The translations under genes were made by a program, and so were the position numbers. Of a DNA stretch of 17,095 nt, positions 1-6,077 are shown piece by piece; within the stretch, counting starts at the first letter, position 1, and each line of letters starts with the position of its first letter. The notes beneath the pieces are model-generated. The model made no database searches. It was not told where the DNA came from and was given only the letters and a program-made list of their open reading frames with translations. The stretch comes from Actinomycetota bacterium (GTDB lineage: Bacteria > Actinomycetota > Acidimicrobiia > Acidimicrobiales > Ilumatobacteraceae), in the NCBI GenBank assembly GCA_016870295.1, contig VGBY01000014.1:1-17095 (forward strand). Direction: 5' to 3'.

Positions 1-231
1 GGCGTCGGCTCGATCATCGCCACGGTGCAGCCGGGTTCACCGGCCGAGAAGGCGGACATTCGTATCGGCGACATCGTGCTGGCCGTTGATGGTGAACCGG
101 TGAACGGCCAGGCTGGTCTCGTCGCGGCGATCCGCGACCGCAACCCCGGCGACACGATTGCTGTTGAGTTGGTGCGCGACAAGGCACGAGTGACGGTTTC
201 GGCCACGTTGGTGGCGCGCCCGCGCGAGTAG
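1..231 (+). CDS. HtrA/DegP-like serine protease, C-terminal PDZ domain (5' partial)
   Basis: The frame is open from the window edge to a TAG stop and encodes the last 76 residues of a longer protein. The text reads as a PDZ domain of the HtrA/DegP type: a GSIIATVQPGSPAEKA stretch, then the conserved GDIVLAVDGEPV strand-turn and an NPGDTIAVELVRD strand. In this family the PDZ follows a trypsin-like protease domain, binds exposed C-termini of misfolded proteins, and the enzyme usually acts outside the membrane or is membrane-anchored. The catalytic domain lies outside the window, so protease activity is inferred from the domain alone. A site-2 protease or another PDZ protein is possible, but ending directly after the PDZ favours HtrA. 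It is separated from the ribosomal genes by 355 nt. Confidence 0.8.
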   Translation, partial: GVGSIIATVQPGSPAEKADIRIGDIVLAVDGEPVNGQAGLVAAIRDRNPGDTIAVELVRDKARVTVSATLVARPRE

Positions 232-297
232 CGCATCGCGCGGCTGGCCCGCTTCGCGAGGAGCCCATCGAGTAGCCCGTTTCGCCACGGATTGCCC

Positions 298-306
298 TGT
301 GGATAA
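298..306 (-). promoter_or_regulatory. Perfect match to the DnaA box TTATCCACA (minus strand)
   Basis: The plus strand reads TGTGGATAA, the exact reverse complement of the DnaA box consensus TTATCCACA. It is isolated: I saw no cluster of further boxes nearby, so it is not an origin. It may be a DnaA-responsive regulatory site or a chance match. Confidence 0.35.
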
Positions 307-388
307 CGGGGTGACGCGGGTAGGGGATTGTGCGAACCCCCGATAGCGTCACAAGCCGCGTTTGGGACGGGTTTCTCGCCCCGATGCA

Positions 389-404
389 ACCGTCAGTTGA
401 CGGT
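389..404. promoter_or_regulatory. 16-bp inverted repeat upstream of rplC
   Basis: The sequence ACCGTCAGTTGACGGT has two perfect 7-bp arms around a GT centre. As DNA it looks like an operator for a dimeric regulator. As RNA it could form a 6-bp stem with an AGUU loop. It overlaps a TTGACG hexamer that could be a -35 element, although no good -10 follows at the expected distance. Confidence 0.4.
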
Positions 405-443
405 GTGGGGCTCGCCTCGCAACCCAATTGATGTCTGTGTGCG

Positions 444-457
444 CCTGACTCGTCAGG
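444..457. promoter_or_regulatory. 14-bp inverted repeat in the rplC leader
   Basis: CCTGACTCGTCAGG has 6-bp arms around a TC centre. It lies between the first inverted repeat and the terminator-like hairpin. In RNA the stem would be short with a minimal loop, so it may be a protein-binding DNA site, part of a larger leader fold, or chance. Confidence 0.3.
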
Positions 458-482
458 TACCTCACAGCGAAAACGATCTCGG

Positions 483-514
483 GGCTCCGCCGGCTTGGCC
501 GCGCGGGGCTTTTT
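483..514 (+). terminator. Terminator-like hairpin with U tract, 73 nt before rplC
   Basis: Bases 484-490 pair with 503-509, and 491-494 pair with 498-501 around a TTG loop, giving an 11-bp GC-rich stem with one bulged base (502) and one G-U pair. Five T residues (510-514) follow directly. This is a good intrinsic terminator shape. It lies 250 nt past the upstream stop codon and only 73 nt before L3, with no evident promoter after it, so it may act as an attenuator in the leader rather than as the end of the upstream gene. Confidence 0.55.
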
Positions 515-586
515 CGTGAAAGCGGAAACCGAGCATCGCGAGATTTACGGAACAACGAAACAAAACGAAACGGAACAAGGCTCACC

Positions 587-1228
587 ATGGCACAGAAAGC
601 GATCGTCGGCGAAAAAGTCGGCATGACGCAGGTGTGGACGGACGACCGTCGCATCGTGCCCGTCACCGTCTTGCGCGTCGAGCCTGCGCGCATCGTGCAG
701 GTGAAGACGAAGGATTCGGATGGCTATTGCGCGTTGCAAGTGACGTACGGCCAGCGCGACGCCAAGAAACTCACGAAGGCGGCCGCCGGACACTTCGCAA
801 AACACGGTGTGGCGCCCGGTCGTCGTTTGGTGGAACTTCGTCTCGACTCCGTCGACGGTTTCGAAGTCGGACAAGAAATCGGTGTCGACAAGTTGGCGGC
901 CGGCGAAATCGTCGACGTCACCGCCGTCAGCCGCGGTAAGGGCTTCGCCGGTGGTATGAAGCGGCACAACTTCCGCGGTCAGGGTGCCGCGCACGGAAAC
1001 CACAAGCACCACCGCGCTCCCGGCTCGATCGGTCAGCGTTCGTTCCCCGGTCGCGTGTTCCGCGGAATGCGGATGGCCGGTCATCTCGGCCACGAACAAG
1101 TCACCATCCTCAATCTCGAAGTCGTGCAATCCGACGCCGAGCGCAATCTGTTGCTCGTGAAGGGTGCCGTACCTGGCCCCAATGGCGGCGTCGTGATCGT
1201 GCGCAACGCAGTGAAGGGCGGCAAGTAA
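587..1228 (+). CDS. rplC: 50S ribosomal protein L3
   Basis: L3 is an early-assembling 50S protein that binds 23S rRNA near the peptidyl-transferase centre through a long internal loop. The 213-residue product has the usual bacterial length. It starts AIVGEKVGMTQVW, and the family signature GGMKRHNFRGQGAAHGNHKH is at about residues 122-141, followed by the HRAPGSIGQ and GHLGHEQVT motifs. The ATG is preceded by AAGG at six bases' distance and by a long A-rich stretch. It is the first gene of the cluster here; the rpsJ (S10) gene usually found directly upstream is not present. Confidence 0.98.
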   Translation: MAQKAIVGEKVGMTQVWTDDRRIVPVTVLRVEPARIVQVKTKDSDGYCALQVTYGQRDAKKLTKAAAGHFAKHGVAPGRRLVELRLDSVDGFEVGQEIGVDKLAAGEIVDVTAVSRGKGFAGGMKRHNFRGQGAAHGNHKHHRAPGSIGQRSFPGRVFRGMRMAGHLGHEQVTILNLEVVQSDAERNLLLVKGAVPGPNGGVVIVRNAVKGGK

Positions 1229-1230
1229 CC

Positions 1231-1854
1231 ATGGCCAAACTCACGATGAAGAATCAAGCCGGCAAGAACGCCGCGAGCATCGAATTGTCGGACGACTACT
1301 TCGGTCTCACGCCGAACAAGGCCGTGATGCACCAAGTGGTGGTCGCGCAGTTGGCGCACCGTCGCGCCGGCACGCAAAGCACCAAGGGCCGCGCCCAGGT
1401 GAGCGGTGGAGGCAAGAAGCCATTCAGCCAAAAGGGCACCGGCAACGCTCGTCAAGGTTCGATTCGCGCGCCGCAGTTCGTGGGTGGCGCCGTCACCCTC
1501 GGCCCGACGCCGCGCAAGTACGGCCAGCGCACGCCAAAGAAGATGGTGCAACTGGCGCTGCGTTCCGCCCTTTCGGATCGCGCCCGCGATGGCAAGTTGA
1601 TCGTCGTTGACTCGTGGTCGTTCGACAAGCCGAACGCCAAGGCCGGCGCAGCCGCCCTGGCCGCTCTCGGCACGAGCGGGGATGTGCTCGTCGTGGTGAA
1701 GTCGGCCAACAGCAACGAGGCGAAGAGCCTGCGAAACCTGGTCAATGTGCAGGTCGTGGTGACGGGCGAACTCAACGCCTACGACGTGCTCGTCAACGAC
1801 TGGGTCGTGTTTGCGGAGAACAGCCTGCCCAAGACCGACGGAGGTGCCAAGTGA
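1231..1854 (+). CDS. rplD: 50S ribosomal protein L4
   Basis: L4 binds 23S rRNA and its extended loop lines the peptide exit tunnel; in E. coli it also represses the S10 operon through the leader RNA. The 207-residue protein has the long basic loop at about residues 45-105 (GTQSTKGRAQVSGGGKKPFS and GSIRAPQFVGGAVTLGP). The ATG comes two bases after the rplC stop with only a weak purine-rich stretch upstream, so translation is probably coupled. The possible attenuator ahead of rplC gives this protein a plausible regulatory target, but that is inferred from E. coli. Confidence 0.97.
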   Translation: MAKLTMKNQAGKNAASIELSDDYFGLTPNKAVMHQVVVAQLAHRRAGTQSTKGRAQVSGGGKKPFSQKGTGNARQGSIRAPQFVGGAVTLGPTPRKYGQRTPKKMVQLALRSALSDRARDGKLIVVDSWSFDKPNAKAGAAALAALGTSGDVLVVVKSANSNEAKSLRNLVNVQVVVTGELNAYDVLVNDWVVFAENSLPKTDGGAK

Positions 1855-2141
1855 AGGATCCGCGCGACGTGATCATCCGGCCCGTGGTGTCGGAAAAGAG
1901 CTACGCCGGCTCGAGCATCGGCGTGTACACCTTCGAAGTGCACCCGTCGGCGAGCAAGCCGGAGATTCGCGACGCCGTGCAGCGCATCTTCAACGTGCAA
2001 GTGGTGAAGGTGAACACCCTCAACCGTCCGGGCAAGCGCCGCATCACCCGCGGTACGAATCGAGTCGGTGTGCGTGATGGATCCAAGCGGGCCATCGTCA
2101 CGCTCGCCCCAGGTCAACAGATCCCGCTGTTCGAGAACTAA
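1851..2141 (+). CDS. rplW: 50S ribosomal protein L23
   Basis: L23 sits at the exit-tunnel rim and forms the docking site for trigger factor and SRP. The product is 96 residues, beginning VKDPRDVIIRPVVSEKSY and containing the conserved YTFEVHPSASKPEIRDAVQ helix-strand unit and the V.VNTLNRPGKRR loop. The start is a GTG overlapping the rplD stop as GTGA, preceded by a strong GGAGGT at 1840-1845. The open frame extends far upstream inside rplD, but homology begins only at this GTG, so it is chosen as the start. Confidence 0.96.
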   Translation: MKDPRDVIIRPVVSEKSYAGSSIGVYTFEVHPSASKPEIRDAVQRIFNVQVVKVNTLNRPGKRRITRGTNRVGVRDGSKRAIVTLAPGQQIPLFEN

Positions 2142-2150
2142 GAGATCACC

Positions 2151-2987
2151 ATGGCCATCCGTAAACGTCGCCCCACCAGCAGCGGTCGCCGATTCCAGAC
2201 GTCGTCTGACTTCTCGGAGATCACCAAGCACCGCCCCGAGCGCTCGCTCATTACCTCCAAGCCTGAGCGCGGCGGTCGCAACTCCGCCGGTCGCATCACG
2301 TCGCGCCACAAGGGTGGCGGACACAAGCAGCAGTACCGCATCATCGATTGGAAGCGCGCGAAGGATGAAGTGCGCGCGAAGGTGGTGGCCGTCGAGTACG
2401 ACCCCAACCGCACGTGTCGCATCGCGTTGCTGCACTACCTCGACGGCACGAAGGCGTACATCTTGGCGCCGAAGGGTCTCGAAGTCGGACAGCATGTCGA
2501 GAGCGGTCAGCGCGCCGACATCAAGCCAGGCAACGCGTTGCCGTTGCGCTACGTGCCGGTCGGCACCGTGGTGCACAACGTGGAAATGCGCCCCGGCCAA
2601 GGCGGTCGCATTGCCCGTTCGGCCGGAGTCTCCGTGCAACTCGTGGCCAAGGAAGGCGACTTCGCCACGTTGCGCATGCCGAGCAGCGAAATGCGTCGCG
2701 TGCCGATCGACTGTCGCGCCACGATCGGTGAAGTCGGCAACGCCGAACACGAACTCGTGAAGATCGGCAAGGCCGGTCGCAACCGCTGGAAGGGCGTGCG
2801 CCCGCAGTCGCGCGGTGTCGCCATGAACCCCGTCGACCACCCACTTGGTGGTGGCGAAGGCAAGACCTCGGGCGGTCGCCCGGCGGTGTCGCCATGGGGC
2901 AAGCCCGAGCGCCGTACGCGCAAGAAGTCCAAGGCGTCGCAGCAGTTCATCGTGCGTCGTCGTCGTTCAGGAAAGGCACGTGGTTAA
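2151..2987 (+). CDS. rplB: 50S ribosomal protein L2
   Basis: L2 is needed for subunit association and peptidyl-transferase function. The 278-residue length is typical. It has the N-terminal RNA-binding domain with GGGHKQQYRIIDW (about residues 55-67), the central SH3-like barrels, and the C-terminal signature MNPVDHPLGGGEGK at about residues 225-238. His230 in this signature corresponds to the functionally important E. coli His229. It begins nine bases after rplW, with only a weak AGAGA-type ribosome-binding site. Confidence 0.98.
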   Translation: MAIRKRRPTSSGRRFQTSSDFSEITKHRPERSLITSKPERGGRNSAGRITSRHKGGGHKQQYRIIDWKRAKDEVRAKVVAVEYDPNRTCRIALLHYLDGTKAYILAPKGLEVGQHVESGQRADIKPGNALPLRYVPVGTVVHNVEMRPGQGGRIARSAGVSVQLVAKEGDFATLRMPSSEMRRVPIDCRATIGEVGNAEHELVKIGKAGRNRWKGVRPQSRGVAMNPVDHPLGGGEGKTSGGRPAVSPWGKPERRTRKKSKASQQFIVRRRRSGKARG

Positions 2988-2990
2988 CGC

Positions 2991-3332
2991 ATGGCTCGCA
3001 GTCTGAAGAAGGGTCCGTTCGTGGACGAGCATCTCCTGAAGAAGCTCGACGCGATGAACGAGAGTGGCGATCGCAAGCCGATCAAGACATGGTCGCGCCG
3101 TTCGACGATCATCCCCGACATGGTTGGTCACACCATCGCCGTGCACGACGGTCGCAAGCATGTGCCCGTCTATGTGACGGAATCGATGGTCGGCCACAAG
3201 TTGGGCGAGTTCGCCAACACCCGGACCTTCAAGGCCCACGCCAGCCAGGAGAAGATGGCTGGCGCGGAAACACCGGGGGCACCAGGTGCACCGGCTGCAC
3301 CGTCGGCGCCGGCTGCAGGAGCAACGTCGTGA
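2991..3332 (+). CDS. rpsS: 30S ribosomal protein S19 with Ala/Pro-rich C-terminal tail
   Basis: S19 binds 16S rRNA in the head of the small subunit together with S13. Residues 1-85 are canonical: MARSLKKGPFVDEHLL, TWSRRSTIIPDMVGHTIAVH and FANTRTFKAH. The usual length is about 93 residues; this protein has 113. Residues 86 onward add a low-complexity tail with Gly-Ala-Pro and Ala-Pro repeats, absent from standard S19. The tail-coding DNA carries the AGGAG ribosome-binding site of the next gene, and its TGA overlaps that gene's GTG. Confidence 0.97.
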   Translation: MARSLKKGPFVDEHLLKKLDAMNESGDRKPIKTWSRRSTIIPDMVGHTIAVHDGRKHVPVYVTESMVGHKLGEFANTRTFKAHASQEKMAGAETPGAPGAPAAPSAPAAGATS

Positions 3333-3904
3333 CCGGACCGAAGCTGAACGAAGCGCACCGCGTCGCCGGCGAGAAGTCCGGTTCGAAAGCGCAGTTGCGC
3401 TGGGTGCGTATGTCGGCGTCGAAGTTCCGCCCCGTGCTCAATCAGGTGCGCGGTCTCGATGTGCCGTCGGCTCGCGCCGTGCTCAGCCTGCACAGCGTCG
3501 AGGCAGCCAAGATCGTGACGAAGGTGCTCAACTCGGCGGTCGCCAACGCCACGCACAACGACCAGCTCGAGGAAGAAGCGCTCTACGTGAAGGCCTGCTT
3601 TGCCGACGAGTCGCCGACGATCAAGCGTTTCCGTCCACGCGCGCGCGGCCGCGCGAACACACGTCTGCGTCGCGGCGCGCACGTCACCGTCGTGGTGGCG
3701 GCGTATTCGGCCGACGAGCAGCAGGCGCGCGAAGCAATTGCCGCCGCCAGTGGCCGCAGCGACAAGGCCGACCGCCGTCGCCGTGTTGCCGCGAGCAAAG
3801 CCCGTGCGGCAGCCGAGTCGACGGGCGACGCAGCGACCGAGTCGGCAACCGATTCGGCGTCAGACGCCGCAGCGGAAACCGCCAGCAACGAGGAGACCAA
3901 GTAA
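3329..3904 (+). CDS. rplV: 50S ribosomal protein L22 with long C-terminal extension
   Basis: L22 contacts all domains of 23S rRNA, and its beta-hairpin lines the exit tunnel. The core spans about residues 22-128: WVRMSASKFRPVLNQVRG, then SVEAAKIVTKVLNSAVANA, then the hairpin region IKRFRPRARGRANTRLRRGAH. Beyond it lies a roughly 60-residue tail, first basic (SDKADRRRRVAASKARA) and then rich in Ala, Ser, Thr, Asp and Glu. The total of 191 residues compares with the usual 110-130. The start is a GTG overlapping the rpsS stop (GTGA) with AGGAG at 3317-3321; about 20 extra residues precede the core. An in-frame open stretch upstream is not homologous. Confidence 0.95.
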   Translation: MTGPKLNEAHRVAGEKSGSKAQLRWVRMSASKFRPVLNQVRGLDVPSARAVLSLHSVEAAKIVTKVLNSAVANATHNDQLEEEALYVKACFADESPTIKRFRPRARGRANTRLRRGAHVTVVVAAYSADEQQAREAIAAASGRSDKADRRRRVAASKARAAAESTGDAATESATDSASDAAAETASNEETK

Positions 3905-4779
3905 TGGGTCAGAAGATCAATCCGTACGGCTTCCGCCTCGGCATCACCACCGAATGGAAGAGCAAGTGGTTCGCCGGCAAGAAGCAGTACCGCCAGTACG
4001 TCACCGAAGACTGGAAGATTCGTGGCTACCTCATGGATCGTCTCGCTGACGCCGCCGTCAGCCGCGTCGACATCGAGCGCACGCTCGACAAGTTGCGCGT
4101 CGACATCCACACTGCCCGCCCGGGCGTGGTGATCGGTAAAGCCGGCGCCAAGGCCAACGAGTTGCGTGAGCACCTCTCGCGCCTCACCGGCAACAACAAG
4201 ATTCAATTGAACATCAACGAGATCAAAGAGAGCGAGCTTGACGCCGCACTCGTGGCCCAGGGTGTCGCCGACCAGCTCGCCAATCGTGTCGCGTTCCGTC
4301 GGGCAATGAAGCGTGCCGTGCAGAACGCACAGAAGTCCGGCGTGCAGGGCATTCGTATCCAGTGTTCGGGCCGCCTCGGTGGGGCAGAAATGACGCGCCG
4401 TGAGTGGTACCGCGAAGGTCGTGTGCCGCTGCACACTTTGCGCGCCAACATCGACTACGGCTTCCGCGAGGCAATCACCTCCGCCGGCCGCGTCGGCGTG
4501 AAGGTCTGGCTGTACAAGGGTGAAATCCTGCCGTACTCGACGCAGGCCGCTGATCGTGCTTCGCTCGAAGTGCAGATGGCTGCCGGCGACACGGTTGCGG
4601 CCGGTGCCGCGGCGCCACGCGCCAGCGTGATCACCTCGGCTGGCCCGCGCGGCGATGACGAGAACAACCCGCTGTTGGGTGAAGCCGACGAGCGCCTCGA
4701 ACGCCTCATGGATGAGGAAGCCGAGATCGAGCGTCGCATCCAGGATTCCTCCGAGACCCCGCACTTCAAGAAGGACTGA
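3904..4779 (+). CDS. rpsC: 30S ribosomal protein S3 with acidic C-terminal extension
   Basis: S3 lies at the mRNA entry tunnel and contributes to helicase activity and 30S head structure. It begins MGQKINPYGFRLGITTEWKS and has the KH domain with a GKAG loop (residues 78-81), then the C-terminal S3 domain with SGRLGGAEMTRREWYREGRV and GVKVWLYKGEI. E. coli S3 has 233 residues; this one has 291, with about 75 extra C-terminal residues ending in a Glu/Asp/Arg-rich, probably helical segment (GEADERLERLMDEEAEIERR). The ATG overlaps the rplV stop (TAATG), with GGAG just upstream. Confidence 0.97.
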   Translation: MGQKINPYGFRLGITTEWKSKWFAGKKQYRQYVTEDWKIRGYLMDRLADAAVSRVDIERTLDKLRVDIHTARPGVVIGKAGAKANELREHLSRLTGNNKIQLNINEIKESELDAALVAQGVADQLANRVAFRRAMKRAVQNAQKSGVQGIRIQCSGRLGGAEMTRREWYREGRVPLHTLRANIDYGFREAITSAGRVGVKVWLYKGEILPYSTQAADRASLEVQMAAGDTVAAGAAAPRASVITSAGPRGDDENNPLLGEADERLERLMDEEAEIERRIQDSSETPHFKKD

Positions 4780-4781
4780 CC

Positions 4782-5198
4782 ATGCTGCAGCCAAAGAAAG
4801 TGAAGCACCGCAAGCACCATCGCGGGCGCATGAAGGGCATCTCGAAGGGTGCCCGCGAACTCGCCTTCGGTGACTACGGCATTCAGGCGCTCGAGCCCGG
4901 CTGGGTGACCTCGCGTCAGATTGAAGCCGCTCGTATTGCGATGACGCGCCACATCAAGCGCGGCGGCAAGGTGTGGATCAACGTCTTCCCCGACAAGTCG
5001 GTGACGAAGAAGCCGGCCGAAACCCGCATGGGATCAGGCAAGGGCAACCCCGAGTTGTGGGTCGCGGTCGTGAAGCCCGGCCGCATTCTGTTCGAGTTGT
5101 CGTATCCGACGTCGGATGTCGCCACGCAGGCGCTCAGCCGTGCGGCGCAGAAGTTGCCGATCAAGTGCCGCATCATCCATCGTGAGGAGGGCATCTGA
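4782..5198 (+). CDS. rplP: 50S ribosomal protein L16
   Basis: L16 stabilises the A-site tRNA region of the 50S subunit. The 138-residue protein is of family length and begins MLQPKKVKHRKHHRGRMKG. It contains the conserved ARIAMTRHIKRGGKVWINVFPDK and PAETRMGSGKGNPE motifs and the YPTSDVATQALSRAAQKLP C-terminal helix. The start lies two bases after the rpsC stop with AAGGA upstream. Confidence 0.98.
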   Translation: MLQPKKVKHRKHHRGRMKGISKGARELAFGDYGIQALEPGWVTSRQIEAARIAMTRHIKRGGKVWINVFPDKSVTKKPAETRMGSGKGNPELWVAVVKPGRILFELSYPTSDVATQALSRAAQKLPIKCRIIHREEGI

Positions 5199-5200
5199 TC

Positions 5201-5449
5201 ATGGCGGAGAAGTACGGCAAGAGCCAGCAAGAACTCAACGAACTCGACCTCGCCGCATTGGTGGAGGAGTTGGAGAACGCCAAGCAAGACGCGCTCGACT
5301 CGCGATTCAAATTGGCGACCGGTCAACTCACCGACACCTCGCGCATCGGCAAGATTCGCAAGCAGATCGCCCGCATCAGCCTGGTGATTCGTCGCCGCGA
5401 AATCGAGGCCGCCGAGGCTGCCATCACCACGAAAGCGAGCCGCAAATGA
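5201..5449 (+). CDS. rpmC: 50S ribosomal protein L29
   Basis: L29 is a small two-helix protein near the tunnel exit beside L23. The 82-residue product carries the family pattern: a first helix with LNELDLAALVEELENAKQDA, the LRF-type loop as SRFKLATGQLTDTSRIGKIR, and a second helix KQIARISLVIRRRE. It is slightly longer than the usual 60-75 residues because of short extensions at both ends. GGAGG lies within the end of rplP, two bases separate the genes, and the stop overlaps the start of rpsQ. Confidence 0.96.
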   Translation: MAEKYGKSQQELNELDLAALVEELENAKQDALDSRFKLATGQLTDTSRIGKIRKQIARISLVIRRREIEAAEAAITTKASRK

Positions 5450-5712
5450 CCGACGCAACCATTCGTAGCAACCGCAAGGCACGCGAAGGACTCGTCGTGT
5501 CGAACAAGATGAACAAGACCGTCATCGTCGCGCTCGTCGAGCGTGTGCGTCATCCGAAGTATGACAAGTTCGTCATCCGCACGAAGAAGTTCTACGCCCA
5601 CGACGAGGCGAACGACGCCAAGGTCGGCGACAAGGTGCGCATCGTCGAGACGCGCCCGATGAGCAAGACCAAGCGCTGGCGCGTCGTCGAGATTCTGGAG
5701 CGTGCGAAATGA
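5446..5712 (+). CDS. rpsQ: 30S ribosomal protein S17
   Basis: S17 is an OB-fold primary 16S rRNA-binding protein. The 88-residue product starts MTDATIRSNRKAREGLVVSN. It contains the family signatures NKMNKTVIVALVER and HPKYDKFVIRTKKFYAHDE, then VGDKVRIVETRPMSKTKRW. The ATG overlaps the rpmC stop as ATGA. The same frame is open for over 300 bases upstream, but those residues are a shadow of rplP and rpmC. The stop overlaps the rplN ATG, again as ATGA. Confidence 0.97.
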   Translation: MTDATIRSNRKAREGLVVSNKMNKTVIVALVERVRHPKYDKFVIRTKKFYAHDEANDAKVGDKVRIVETRPMSKTKRWRVVEILERAK

Positions 5713-6077
5713 TCCAGCAAGAGAGCCGTCTCAAGGTCGCCGACAACAGCGGCGCCCGCGAAGTGCTCGTCATCAAGGTGCTCGGTGGCACGCGCCGCCG
5801 TTACGCCTCGATCGGCGACGTGTTCATCGGCACCGTGAAGGATGCAATCCCGGGCGCCGGCGTGAAGCAGGGCGAAGTGGTGCGTTGCGTGGTGGTGCGT
5901 GTGGCGAAAGAAAAGCGCCGCCCCGATGGCAGCTACATCCGCTTCGACGAGAACGCCGCCGTGCTCATCAAGGAAGACCTCACGCCGCGCGGCACGCGCA
6001 TCTTCGGGCCGGTCGGCCGCGAGTTGCGCGACAAGAAGTTCATGCGCATCGTTTCGCTGGCCCCGGAGGTGTTGTAG
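5709..6077 (+). CDS. rplN: 50S ribosomal protein L14
   Basis: L14 binds 23S rRNA at the subunit interface and forms a bridge with 16S rRNA. Its 122 residues are exactly the common bacterial length. Visible signatures are MIQQESRLKVADNSGAREVL, the GAGVKQGEVVRCVVVR segment and the C-terminal GTRIFGPVGRELRDKKFMRI followed by VSLAPEVL. It overlaps rpsQ by four bases, so coupled translation is likely. Confidence 0.98.
   Translation: MIQQESRLKVADNSGAREVLVIKVLGGTRRRYASIGDVFIGTVKDAIPGAGVKQGEVVRCVVVRVAKEKRRPDGSYIRFDENAAVLIKEDLTPRGTRIFGPVGRELRDKKFMRIVSLAPEVL

Larger units (their letters stand above)
232..586. other. Non-coding region upstream of rplC (putative S10-operon leader)
   Basis: This is the longest gene-free stretch in the window. 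No convincing protein, tRNA or rRNA is visible; the short open frames lack a ribosome-binding site and family resemblance. It contains a TTATCCACA-type DnaA box, two inverted repeats, a hairpin followed by five T residues, and an A-rich stretch (about 549-580) that ends in an AAGG Shine-Dalgarno six bases before the rplC ATG. I could not find a -35/-10 pair with good spacing. A TTGACG at 397-402 lacks a matching -10. Confidence 0.6.

Noticed and set aside
397..426. TTGACG as a -35 element for rplC
   Set aside because: The hexamer is good, but positions 16-18 bases downstream (CAACCC region) do not resemble a -10, so I did not call a promoter.
328..519. A 63-codon plus-strand frame (TTG start) in the rplC leader that could be a leader peptide
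   Set aside because: No Shine-Dalgarno sequence before it, no run of regulatory codons, and it reads through the inverted repeats and the terminator-like hairpin, which argues for structural RNA rather than protein.
1779..2840. A 353-residue minus-strand open frame opposite rplW and rplB
   Set aside because: Shadow of well-identified ribosomal genes with a low-complexity Ala/Arg/His composition.
3260..3320. Repetitive GC-rich bases in the rpsS tail, considered as a DNA repeat element
   Set aside because: The pattern is explained by codons for the Gly-Ala-Pro/Ala-Pro tail and has no regular unit length.
3583..4794. A 403-residue minus-strand open frame opposite rplV and rpsC
   Set aside because: The opposite strand encodes certain L22 and S3; the antisense product shows no recognisable domain.
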